This document shows, piece by piece, positions 34,035-42,466 of a stretch of DNA of 57,309 nt; position 1 is the stretch's first letter; every line of letters starts with the position of its first letter. The notes beneath the pieces were generated by a model. It was not told the origin of the DNA. It did not search any database and saw only the letters and a program-made list of their open reading frames with translations. The stretch comes from JAAYDY01 sp964500225 (GTDB taxonomy: Bacteria; Planctomycetota; Phycisphaerae; FEN-1346; JAACEH01), in contig CAZCOA010000013.1 in NCBI GenBank assembly GCA_964500225.1, positions 1 to 57,309 of the forward strand. Reading direction: 5' to 3'. The translations under genes were made by a program, and so were the position numbers.

Positions 34035-35788
34035 AAAGCGCCTCCGTTATCTCGCGGCGGAGCATTGCGCGGCCGCCGATTCTGACGAAGCGGGCGGGCA
34101 TCGCCCTCGGGCCGGGGCGCTGCCGCGGCACCCTGCTCGCCGCGGGCATTCTCCTGCCGCAGCGAAGACTCGCTCGGCGCCGCACCGTCCGGTGTCTGTG
34201 CGGCGGGCGCCGAGACCTCTTCCGCCGGCGCCGGCACGTCCTGGGCTTCCTTCTTCGGCTCCTCCCACGGAATGGGCGGCATGACATCCGGCTCATAGAG
34301 CATCACGACCTCGCCTTCGGACAGCCCTTCCTCGATGATCACGTCCTTGTCGTTGGTCGCGCCGACCTTCACGCGGCGGATTTCCAGTGCGCCGCCCTTC
34401 TTCACGATGGCCGCCGTCTGGCCGCGCAGCACATGCACGCCCGTCACCGGCACCAGGAGCTTGTTCCGGATCACGTTGCAGACGATTTCCACCTGGGCGC
34501 TCATCCCCGGCTTCAGGCCCTCGGTCGTCTGGTCGATGCCCACGACGACGTTATAGACCTTCACGTCCGGATTGAACCATCGCTGGCTGTCGGCCATGAC
34601 ACCGATCTCGGGCGTGACCGTGCCGGTGTAGGTCCGGTCCGGGAACGCGTCGATCTTGATCGTCGCCGGTTGGCCGGGCGCCACGCGGTCGATCTGCGAC
34701 TCGTGGACCTTCACGTCGATTTCCATCTGCGACACGTCGGGAAGCGTCATCAGCGTCTGGCGGTGGCGCACGGTGCCGCCCACTTCCGGAGGCCGCTGAT
34801 CGCTCCAACGGTTGCCCGGCGTCCAATACACGATCATGCCTGCCTGAGGCGCCGTGATCGTCGTGTAGGCGATCTGCTCGCGGAGCTTTTTCACGCGGGC
34901 CTCCTGGATCTCGTAGTTGGCTTTCTTGGCGTTGCGGTCGGCTTCCTTCTGGGCCACTTCGCTATCCTGGCGGCGCTGGACGCGCTCACGCTCCGCAACG
35001 GCTTCTTCCCAGTCGCTCTTGAGTTTCGCCATCTGCTTCGGATAGTCATACTGCTCCAGCAGCCGCAACGACTCTTTCGCTTTCTCGTAGTCGATCTCCG
35101 CCCGCGTGACCGACAGCTTGTCGCTCTCCAGTTCCTCACGCGTGACGATGCCGTCCTTCTCCAGGTCGATCGTGTACTTCAGCCGATTCTGCGCCTGCAC
35201 GAGCTCCTGCTCGGCGACCTTGATCTCCGACTCAGCCGTCTTTTTCTGCTGCGGCCAATCGCCATCACGGTACTTCTCGAAATCCATCTTGGCGAACATC
35301 TCGTTGAGTTCGGCCTTCTTCAGTTCGCTCTCGCGCGTGCTGAGCTGGATCGCCAGCGCCTCTTCGGCCGCCAGGTAGCTCGCCTTCAGCGTCTGCAGCT
35401 CGGCGTCCTCGCTGATCAGTTTCTCCTGGAGGTCTGCCGCGTCGAGTTTCACCAGCACATCGCCAGGCTGCACCTGCGTGCCCTCGGGCACCAGCTCGAC
35501 GATAGTCGATGTGCCCTCGACCCGATTCAGGATTTCAGTACTTTTCTTGGCGCGCAGGTTGCCGCCCTCGGTCACCGTGATGACGAGGTCCCCGCGACGC
35601 ACCACGGCGGTGCCGCCCGAGACCGCGTGCCGGGGGGCCTCGGCGCCCTTGGCGCTCAGCCACCAGGCCAGGCCGCCGATCCCGGCCGCAACAGCCAGCA
35701 GCAGCACAACGATCTTGCCCTTGCCGCGTCGGCCTCTAGAGATCCTCGCCGGTCCGGCTTGCAGGGCCGCCGGTTTCGTTGTATCCAT
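34031..35788 (-). CDS. Periplasmic adaptor (MacA/HlyD-type membrane fusion protein)
   Basis: A 585-residue adaptor linking the ABC transporter to the outer-membrane channel. An N-terminal membrane anchor (IVVLLLAVAAGIGGLAWWLS) is followed by a lipoyl half-motif, a long alpha-helical hairpin (about residues 130-290, rich in E, K, Q), the second lipoyl half (QIAYTTITAPQAGMIVYWTP) and beta-barrel domains (MEIDVKVHESQIDRVAPGQP). The C-terminal ~70 residues are a low-complexity P/A/E-rich tail. The start at 35788 rather than 35821 is used; both lie inside the 3' end of the upstream TolC gene, a 53-base overlap. Confidence 0.9.
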   Translation of the reverse strand: MDTTKPAALQAGPARISRGRRGKGKIVVLLLAVAAGIGGLAWWLSAKGAEAPRHAVSGGTAVVRRGDLVITVTEGGNLRAKKSTEILNRVEGTSTIVELVPEGTQVQPGDVLVKLDAADLQEKLISEDAELQTLKASYLAAEEALAIQLSTRESELKKAELNEMFAKMDFEKYRDGDWPQQKKTAESEIKVAEQELVQAQNRLKYTIDLEKDGIVTREELESDKLSVTRAEIDYEKAKESLRLLEQYDYPKQMAKLKSDWEEAVAERERVQRRQDSEVAQKEADRNAKKANYEIQEARVKKLREQIAYTTITAPQAGMIVYWTPGNRWSDQRPPEVGGTVRHRQTLMTLPDVSQMEIDVKVHESQIDRVAPGQPATIKIDAFPDRTYTGTVTPEIGVMADSQRWFNPDVKVYNVVVGIDQTTEGLKPGMSAQVEIVCNVIRNKLLVPVTGVHVLRGQTAAIVKKGGALEIRRVKVGATNDKDVIIEEGLSEGEVVMLYEPDVMPPIPWEEPKKEAQDVPAPAEEVSAPAAQTPDGAAPSESSLRQENARGEQGAAAAPRPEGDARPLRQNRRPRNAPPRDNGGAL

Positions 35789-37457
35789 TGAAGCGCCCTT
35801 CATGAATCTGTCCGTGTTCATCCACTTCCAGCAATTCCATGTCGCGTTGGAACTCCAGCCTCGCGATCCGGTGTGCCACCAGGGCCTGGCTCAGTGCGTT
35901 TTGCGCCGTCACCAGGGCGTCCTGGGACTCCAGCACGTCGCGTGTGTTGGCGCGGCCCGCGTCCAGCAGCTTTTGCGTGCTGCTGACCCGCCGTTTGGCC
36001 AGCTCCACGCTGTTCTTCTGAATCTCATAGGTCTGCTGCGTCGTCCGGAGCCGACGCAACGACTGCCGGATCGACTGCTTGATTGTGTCCACCTGCTCCA
36101 TGTACGACCGCAGGGCCGCGTCGTAGTCGATCAGGCTTGATCGGTACGCGTTCCGCTCGTTCAGCCGGTCCAGCGGCAGGTCCACCTCCAGGCCGAACTC
36201 GTACAGCCCTTCGTGGAACATAAACCGTCCGGCGTGGGCCGGGGGCATGCTCCGCACATTCATGCCGCCCACCAGGCGGACGTCGCCCTTCAGCGCGTCG
36301 GCCGCCACGATCACGTCACGCTCGGCGTCTTCGATTCGTCCCAAGGCGTTTTTCAGGTCCAGACGCCGCGACAACGCCACCGCCATGGCTTCCTCGTAGC
36401 CCACCCGAGTCTGCTCCGCGATGCCCGCCTCCGCCAGGGCTGTCAGGTCATTGCCATCCAGCACCACCGGCGCGTCCGTCGGCAATCCCAGGAACACCTT
36501 GAACCCGTCGAGCTGGCGCTCGTAATCCTCCAGGGCGCTGAGGTAGCGGCTGTGGGCACGCAGATGGTCCTGACGCGCCTGGTCTACCTCGAACATCGGC
36601 AGACGACCCGCCTCGGCCAGTGCCATGGAACGTTTCAGATTCGTGCTCAGGCGATTGTAGTTGTCCCACTCGTTGCGCACCACGTCCAATTGCTGGAGCA
36701 CGTTGTAATACCGGGTCGCCACGTCCACGCAGAACGACTTCTCGTACCGCGCAAACTCCCGCAGCCGGTACACGACGTTGTGTTGCGCCTGGATCAAGTG
36801 GTTGGCCACCACCAAGCGGTCGGCGTCGCGCCATAGCGGCTGCTCGATTGACACGCTCAACGCGCTCTCCAGCGTCGTCCCGAACTCGTCGTTCAGGTAT
36901 TTCAGCCCCGTCACGCCCAGGTCCAATGCCACCAACGCCCCGGTCGTCAGACGCTGTGACAGGGTGAAGTTGCTCCGTGTCGCCAACGTCCGAAGCTGGT
37001 CCTCGCCCCCGGCGCCGTCCTTGGCGCGGATCACGTCGCCCGTCAGGCCCAGTTGCGGCTCGAAGACGTGACGCTGCGTCGTGTAGTCCAGCGCCGCCGC
37101 ATAAACCAACTCCTTCTGCGTTTGGAAATTGCGGCTGTTGCGCTTGCCCAGCGTCAGGGCCATTGCCAGATTCATTTGCCGCAGAGGCGACTTGTTCCGG
37201 GCCAACTCGCTCTCGGCCATCATCTCCGGCAGTGCCGGCGCCAACGGCAACTCGCCCAGGATCTGCTCGGCCGTCATGTGCAGATTCCGCGACGGGCCGT
37301 CGTCGATGGTGAATGGGCGGTCGTAACCGAACTCGTGCTTATGTTCGTCCTTCAGCGTGGCGTACACCTGCCGATCCGCATCGGCCGCGTACCACTGCCG
37401 GCATCCGGAGCAGACCGCCATGGCCGCCGCAACAAGCCAAACACACAGCGCTCGCAT
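35736..37457 (-). CDS. TolC-family outer-membrane efflux lipoprotein
   Basis: A 573-residue outer-membrane channel subunit. It has a lipoprotein-type signal with a candidate lipid cysteine at residue 19 (AVCSGC). Two OEP repeats are visible, with long helices such as FARYEKSFCVDVATRYYNVL in the first and YRSSLIDYDAALRSYMEQVD plus VSSTQKLLDAGRANTRDVLE in the second. The start at 37457 follows GAGGG. As first gene of the operon it would supply the exit duct for the adaptor and ABC pair, giving a MacAB-TolC-like export system. Cargo could be a drug, lipid or peptide; nothing nearby decides. Confidence 0.88.
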   Translation of the reverse strand: MRALCVWLVAAAMAVCSGCRQWYAADADRQVYATLKDEHKHEFGYDRPFTIDDGPSRNLHMTAEQILGELPLAPALPEMMAESELARNKSPLRQMNLAMALTLGKRNSRNFQTQKELVYAAALDYTTQRHVFEPQLGLTGDVIRAKDGAGGEDQLRTLATRSNFTLSQRLTTGALVALDLGVTGLKYLNDEFGTTLESALSVSIEQPLWRDADRLVVANHLIQAQHNVVYRLREFARYEKSFCVDVATRYYNVLQQLDVVRNEWDNYNRLSTNLKRSMALAEAGRLPMFEVDQARQDHLRAHSRYLSALEDYERQLDGFKVFLGLPTDAPVVLDGNDLTALAEAGIAEQTRVGYEEAMAVALSRRLDLKNALGRIEDAERDVIVAADALKGDVRLVGGMNVRSMPPAHAGRFMFHEGLYEFGLEVDLPLDRLNERNAYRSSLIDYDAALRSYMEQVDTIKQSIRQSLRRLRTTQQTYEIQKNSVELAKRRVSSTQKLLDAGRANTRDVLESQDALVTAQNALSQALVAHRIARLEFQRDMELLEVDEHGQIHEGRFNGYNETGGPASRTGEDL

Positions 37458-37681
37458 GGAATCCCTCGCGCACATCACAGCCTGCCGGCGGTTAGAGGAG
37501 GGGCTCTATCTAGCAGTAAACCCCCCAATCGGCCCCTGGGACCGCGCTTTTCCCGATTTGCCCGCCGAAAGAACAACAATTCATTATCCTGCAACCGCAC
37601 TTGCCTGTCCATGGTGCCTTTCGCCGTCCATCTACTTCCCTTTGCCGGCTCTGCTGCGGCCGCACGACCGCGCTAACAGAA

Positions 37682-37707
37682 ACGGGAGGCCCGATCGGGC
37701 CTCCCGT
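37682..37707 (-). terminator. Terminator after pckG
   Basis: Perfect palindrome with 11-base arms ACGGGAGGCCC / GGGCCTCCCGT and loop GATC. Read on the minus strand it is followed by TTCTGTT. It lies 48 bases after the pckG stop and separates pckG from the TolC operon further on in the same direction. Confidence 0.75.
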
Positions 37708-37754
37708 CTGCCGTGTTCACTGGTGCTCGGTTGCCGGCATGCCGCCGTGCCAGA

Positions 37755-39665
37755 TCACCGACGTGCCGCCAGAACCTCCGGGGAAACCGCGTTTCCGAGC
37801 TCCTTCTGTAGCGACACCAGGCGTTGCCGCTGGTCGGCCAGGGTCTTGTATAGAACGTCGGGAACCTCGATCTCACTGCGATAAATCTTCTCGATCCGGT
37901 CGATTTTCTCGATCAACTTGTCGCAGCGAATCGAGAAGAGCTGCACGTACAACTCGCGGCTGATATCCTTGTCGAGCAGCTCCTTGTACAGCGACGCCAC
38001 ATCCGCGTAGCACGGAATGAATCCGATCGGCGTGCGGATGGCCCCGGCCTCGCCGTGGATCCGACGTTCCATCCAGTGGACCCAGACCTTCTTGTCCAGC
38101 ATTCCCGTCAGGTATTTGCCGTCGGGCCCGCGAAGGAAGTAGTTCACCGAAAAGATACGCGGCGCCGGCGATGCCTTGCTGCCGAATGCCAAGTGCTTCT
38201 GAATGTATCGCCCCAGCGGCATGCTCAGGAAGTCGATATTGCTCATCAGGTCGAACCGGCGGACGCCCGTTTTGCCGATGATGGCCGCCGTCGTCTCCGA
38301 CTCCAGGCTTGCTCCCATCGTGATTACGCCGTGCGTCCAGTCGAACGATTCACACACCGGCGGGCACGTGTCGCTGTCGCGGCCCCCGTAGATGATCCCC
38401 GACACCGGCACCCCCTGCGGGTTGTCGTACTCGGGGTCCAGATTCGCCAGCGAACGCAACGAGATGGTATAGCGGCTGTTGGCATGGCTGTGCGGCAACG
38501 GCTTGCCCTCGGCGTCCTTCATCCCCTTACGCCACTGGCCGACATAGTTCGTGCCCGACTCCGGCACCTCGCGCCCGTCGCCTTCCCAGTACGGCACCCC
38601 GTCCTTGACCAGCACGTTCGAGAAGATGACCTCTCCCGGTTCCGTCAGCACCTTCCAGATGACTGGGTCGGCCGCCGCGTTCACGTCGCGGATGATGCCG
38701 AAGATGCCCGCCTCGACGTTGGCCGCGCGGCACGTGCCGTTCACCAGACGCAGGTACGCCAGGTCGTCGCCGATGATCGTTTCGCCTGGGATCATTGCCG
38801 TGGATGTCTTGCCGCAGGCGCTCGGAAACGCCCCCGCCAGGTACGTCACGCGGTCCTTCGGCCCGTGTACGCCCATCAGCAGCATATGCTCCGCCAGCCA
38901 CCCCTCGCGCGACGCCTTGTTGATCGCCAGACGCAACGCCAGCTTCTTCAGGCCCACCGTGTTCCCGGCGTACTGCGTGTTGACGCTATAGACCACGTTG
39001 TCTTCCAGGTCGATCCGGATGGCCCGCTTGTGGTCGTTCTTCGAGATGTTGTGCTCCAGTTCGCCGGCCGAGTGCAGGAACTTGAAGAACCCCTTCGGCG
39101 AACTGCCTAGCCGCTTGAACTCCTCGTACCCGCGCCGATACAGCAAGTCCTCGCTGTGGGCCACATAGAACGAGTCGGTTACCTGGACGCACGGAATGGC
39201 AAACGACGAGTTCGTCGGTCCCAGACAGAAGAACCGCACGATGGCCTGCTTGCCGGCCATTGCCCCGGCCAGCAATTCGCGAATGTAGATCAGCCCCTCT
39301 TCCTTCGGCTCGTGATTCAGCTTGTTGCTGAAGACCATGCCGCGCGGCACCAGGTACTTGGTGCTTCCGGGGTCGCGGGCCAGGTCGCTCTGGCCGTCAA
39401 AATGGATGGTGTGCCCAGGTGTCGCCAGGGGGGCTTCCTCGCCCCGGGCAATCGATTGCTCACGGACATAGGCCACATCCTCGGCCGAGTCCGTACAGAC
39501 GAACACCGAGTCCGGCCGGCAGAGTTCCAGGGCGTCGGCCACAAACTTGTGCATCGCCGGATTTTTCAGTGCCAGCAGCTTCGACAGATTCGCCTTGTCC
39601 AGCCGCGACTCCAGAACGGCCATGACCGAATCGACCGCACTACTGCCATTCTTTTCCGTGCTCAT
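37755..39665 (-). CDS. pckG: Phosphoenolpyruvate carboxykinase (GTP)
   Basis: A 636-residue enzyme that converts oxaloacetate and GTP to phosphoenolpyruvate, GDP and CO2, the entry to gluconeogenesis. The GTP-type features are clear: the kinase-1a loop FPSACGKTSTAMIPGETIIG containing the reactive cysteine, the substrate-binding YGGRDSDTCPPVCESFDW region, and CFLGPTNS-like FFCLGPTNSSFAIPCVQVTD. The ATG at 39665 follows GAGGT. It stands alone with its own promoter at 39751-39779 and a terminator. GTP-PEPCK is the form found in many Planctomycetes and Actinobacteria. Confidence 0.96.
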   Translation of the reverse strand: MSTEKNGSSAVDSVMAVLESRLDKANLSKLLALKNPAMHKFVADALELCRPDSVFVCTDSAEDVAYVREQSIARGEEAPLATPGHTIHFDGQSDLARDPGSTKYLVPRGMVFSNKLNHEPKEEGLIYIRELLAGAMAGKQAIVRFFCLGPTNSSFAIPCVQVTDSFYVAHSEDLLYRRGYEEFKRLGSSPKGFFKFLHSAGELEHNISKNDHKRAIRIDLEDNVVYSVNTQYAGNTVGLKKLALRLAINKASREGWLAEHMLLMGVHGPKDRVTYLAGAFPSACGKTSTAMIPGETIIGDDLAYLRLVNGTCRAANVEAGIFGIIRDVNAAADPVIWKVLTEPGEVIFSNVLVKDGVPYWEGDGREVPESGTNYVGQWRKGMKDAEGKPLPHSHANSRYTISLRSLANLDPEYDNPQGVPVSGIIYGGRDSDTCPPVCESFDWTHGVITMGASLESETTAAIIGKTGVRRFDLMSNIDFLSMPLGRYIQKHLAFGSKASPAPRIFSVNYFLRGPDGKYLTGMLDKKVWVHWMERRIHGEAGAIRTPIGFIPCYADVASLYKELLDKDISRELYVQLFSIRCDKLIEKIDRIEKIYRSEIEVPDVLYKTLADQRQRLVSLQKELGNAVSPEVLAARR

Positions 39666-39750
39666 ATTGACCTCGCGATACAAAAACGACGGTGACTTTC
39701 CCGGGACTGTGGCCCACTGCCGACCATGCACGGGACTCAAAAAGCACTTC

Positions 39751-39779
39751 ACTCTAGCAGAACGCGCGCGGCGAGTCAA
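39751..39779 (-). promoter_or_regulatory. Promoter of pckG
   Basis: On the minus strand TTGACT (complement of 39774-39779) and TAGAGT (complement of 39751-39756) are separated by 17 bases, about 85 bases before the pckG start. This is a good sigma-70 match. Confidence 0.65.
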
Positions 39780-39935
39780 GGTTCTGGCGATGTGACTACA
39801 TGAGAACGGCCGCGACACAAAATCCCTGGAGGTCGGTCCACAATGCCTTATAATGAACACGTCCGGGCGGCGCACCTTTGTTGCCGGTACCCGGACCCAA
39901 CGGGGCGAGTCCAAGGTTTCGAGAGGTGGACGGCC

Positions 39936-40793
39936 ATGCGACACATAGTCATTATGGTGCTGGCGGCTGCGCTGGGTCTCACCCTGGCCGCCGTGGTCGC
40001 CTCCGACGGTGCCAGGCGCGGCCTCGCCGCACGTGAGCCGTTCCCGGGCAAGTGGATCGCCAACATCATCGGCAACCGATGGCCCGAACCTTCCGGCATC
40101 GCCTGGCATGGCAAGCGGCAAACCCTCTTCGTCGTCAGCGACGAGGGCCATATCTGCGAAATTCGCAGCGACGGCACCATGGTCCGGCAACTTCGCGGCC
40201 AATCATGGCGCGATTACGAGGACGTAACCGTCCATCCGGTCACCGGCATGGTCTATGTGGCCGTCGAAGGCGAAGAGAAAATCCTCGAAATCGACCCCGA
40301 GACGCTGGCCACCCGCCGCACCTTTGCCATCGAGCGGACCTTCCAAGGCAAGACCGTCATGAAAGGCGGCGGCAACGGCATCGAAGGCATCACCTTCATT
40401 CCCGACCCCAAGCACCCCGAGGGCGGCACCTTCATCGTCGCCCACCAGTGCATGAACCGGACCACCACCGGCGAGGTCTCGGCCCTGTTCGAGGTCGAAG
40501 TGCCGCTGGTCAGCGGCGGCAAGGGCGACGAGCCCGCGTGCAAGATCGTCCGTATGATCGACCTCGGCACGGTGGACCTGGCCGCCGTCTGCTACGACGG
40601 TTCCCGCGACCGCCTCTACGTCCTGAGCGACAGCACCGACACCCTCTTCGAGGTCAAACGCGACGGCACGATCGTCCGCCTCTGGGCCTTCCCCGGCGAC
40701 AACCAGGAAGGCTTCGCTCTCGACGACCAGCAGCACGCCTACGTCGCCCAGGACTCCGGCGGCATCATGAAATACAAATGGCAGAGGGAGTAG
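39936..40793 (+). CDS. SdiA-regulated/YjiK-type beta-propeller protein
   Basis: A 285-residue exported protein with an N-terminal signal or anchor (HIVIMVLAAALGLTLAAVVA). The body is a series of short beta repeats: PEPSGIAWHGKRQTLFVVSD, YEDVTVHPVTGMVYVAVEGE, NGIEGITFIPDPKHPEGGTF, LSDSTDTLFEVKRDGTIVRL, the layout of the SdiA-regulated domain. GIEGI with an acidic residue and the D-rich loops may bind a metal. GAGGTGG precedes the ATG at 39936. A TATAAT box at 39849-39854 lies upstream but its -35 is poor. The function is unknown. Confidence 0.75.
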   Translation: MRHIVIMVLAAALGLTLAAVVASDGARRGLAAREPFPGKWIANIIGNRWPEPSGIAWHGKRQTLFVVSDEGHICEIRSDGTMVRQLRGQSWRDYEDVTVHPVTGMVYVAVEGEEKILEIDPETLATRRTFAIERTFQGKTVMKGGGNGIEGITFIPDPKHPEGGTFIVAHQCMNRTTTGEVSALFEVEVPLVSGGKGDEPACKIVRMIDLGTVDLAAVCYDGSRDRLYVLSDSTDTLFEVKRDGTIVRLWAFPGDNQEGFALDDQQHAYVAQDSGGIMKYKWQRE

Positions 40794-40833
40794 ATGCCGA
40801 TAGAATGATGGAGGTGACGAGGCGGGAGCGACC

Positions 40834-41721
40834 ATGACGAACGACCAGATGCAGTTGTTTGGAGGCAGTTGGACTGAGCAGAAACTCGCCATCCTGGCCG
40901 AGTACCTTTCGAGGTACAATACAGCGCTGAAGAAGCAGCGTTTCACCCGCATCTACGTTGATGCCTTCGCGGGAACAGGGTACAGGCAACGGCGTCGGGC
41001 ACAGTCTCTGATGCAGGACCTTTTTCAGGAGACCGACTAGGACGAGTCCCAGGGGTTCCTGAAAGGATCGGCCAGACTCGCTCTGGAGACAGAGCCGGCG
41101 TTTGACCGGTACATCTTTGTGGAGTCCGATGCGGGCAAGGTCTCAGAGCTTGAGAAGCTCGGCCAGGACCATCCAGACAAGAAGGGCCGTATTCAGGTTG
41201 TCCAGTCGGACGCCAACGCTTTTCTGTGCGACTTCTGCAGAAAACAGAGTTGGGTCGGCACTCGTGCGGTTGTCTTCATCGATCCATTTGCCACCGAGGT
41301 GGAGTGGACGACCATCGAGGCCATTGCTAGAACCCAGGCGATTGATGTCTGGATCCTGTTTCCTCTCATGGCCGTCAATCGGTTGCTTGCCGGGGATCCC
41401 ACCAAGGCCTATCGCCCATCATTGGATCGCATCTTCGGCACTCCTGAGTGGTTTGAACGGTTCTATAGGACAAGGAAAGAGGACGACATATTCGGCCAGT
41501 CGGTCGAAAGGATCGAGAAGACTTGCAGCTTCGATGACATAGGTCATTTCTTTCTGGAGCGACTCAGGGGGATCTTCGCTGGGGTGGCGGAAAGACCGCG
41601 GGTCCTTCGCAACAGCAAGGGATCGCCGCTGTTCCGGTTGTTCTTCGCTGCGAGTAACAGGAGAGGCACGGCCGCCGAGATAGCCGTTCGTATTGCATCA
41701 CACCTTCTGGAGAATCTGTGA
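40834..41721 (+). pseudogene. tcmP: TcmP (three-Cys-motif partner) gene interrupted by an in-frame amber codon
   Basis: The reading frame would encode about 295 residues of the TcmP family, always found beside a three-Cys-motif protein. The N-terminal part has FTRIYVDAFAGTGYRQRR, where DAFAGTG resembles the SAM-binding loop of Rossmann methyltransferases. Codon 69 (41038-41040) is TAG. The same frame continues without any shift as DESQGFLKGSARLALETEPA and FDRYIFVESDAGKVSELEKL, then FIDPFATEVEWTTIEAIA, to the stop at 41719-41721. A GTG at 41119 could restart translation. The bases on both sides look intact, so this is one nonsense change: a recent pseudogene, a sequencing error, or readthrough. 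Confidence 0.8.
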
Positions 41722-42465
41722 ATGGGTGCCAACTCAGCTATCGAATGGACTGAGTCCACGTGGAATCCGGTTACGGGCTGCACGAAGGTCAGTGCCGGTT
41801 GCGCCCACTGCTACGCGGAACGCATGGCGCGACGATTGAAGGCCATGGGGCAGCCCAACTATCGCCATGGGTTTCACGTGACGACGCATCCCCACGTGCT
41901 CAATCTGCCGCTGTCCTGGCGGAAGCCGCACATGATCTTCGTCAACTCGATGAGTGACCTATTTCATGAAAACGTGCCCGTGGAATTCATTCATGACGTA
42001 TTCCGTACCATGCGCACGGCCGATTGGCACACCTACCAGGTGCTCACCAAACGCGCCGAGCGTCTTGCCCAACTGGCCCCCACTCTCGACTGGGGGCCGA
42101 ATGTCTGGATGGGAGTCACCGTCGAGAATACCGACTGTGCTTACCGCATCGACCTGCTGCGCTCAGTGCGTGCTGCGGTCAGGTTCCTTTCGCTCGAACC
42201 CTTGCTCGGACCCTTGCCCCAACTGGACCTTGCGGGGATTCACTGGGTGATTGTCGGCGGCGAATCGGGCCCCGGCGCGCGGCCCATAGATCAGGCCTGG
42301 GTCACCGACATCCGCGATCGGTGTCTGGACGCGGGCGTGCCCTTCTTCTTCAAGCAGTGGGGCGGAGTCTGCAAGAAACGCGCCGGGCGGTTGCTCGACG
42401 GACGCACATGGGACGAGAGGCCCGACGTACATACCGAAGCGGTTGCCTCTATAGGTGTCGCATAG
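41722..42465 (+). CDS. Three-Cys-motif protein, DUF5131 / phage Gp37-Gp68 family
   Basis: A 247-residue protein starting directly after the tcmP stop. The N-terminus has SAIEWTESTWNPVTGC and the cysteine cluster C20-x6-C27-x2-C30 (TGCTKVSAGCAHCYAERMAR), which looks like a variant radical-SAM iron-sulfur motif. The rest (MIFVNSMSDLFHENVPVEFI, YQVLTKRAERLAQL, GVTVENTDCAYRIDLLR, VIVGGESGPGARPIDQAWV, FFFKQWGG) matches the Gp37/Gp68 family along its full length. The gene is intact although its partner is broken. The pair occurs in phages and on islands, and its reaction is not established. Confidence 0.9.
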   Translation: MGANSAIEWTESTWNPVTGCTKVSAGCAHCYAERMARRLKAMGQPNYRHGFHVTTHPHVLNLPLSWRKPHMIFVNSMSDLFHENVPVEFIHDVFRTMRTADWHTYQVLTKRAERLAQLAPTLDWGPNVWMGVTVENTDCAYRIDLLRSVRAAVRFLSLEPLLGPLPQLDLAGIHWVIVGGESGPGARPIDQAWVTDIRDRCLDAGVPFFFKQWGGVCKKRAGRLLDGRTWDERPDVHTEAVASIGVA

Positions 42466-42466
42466 G

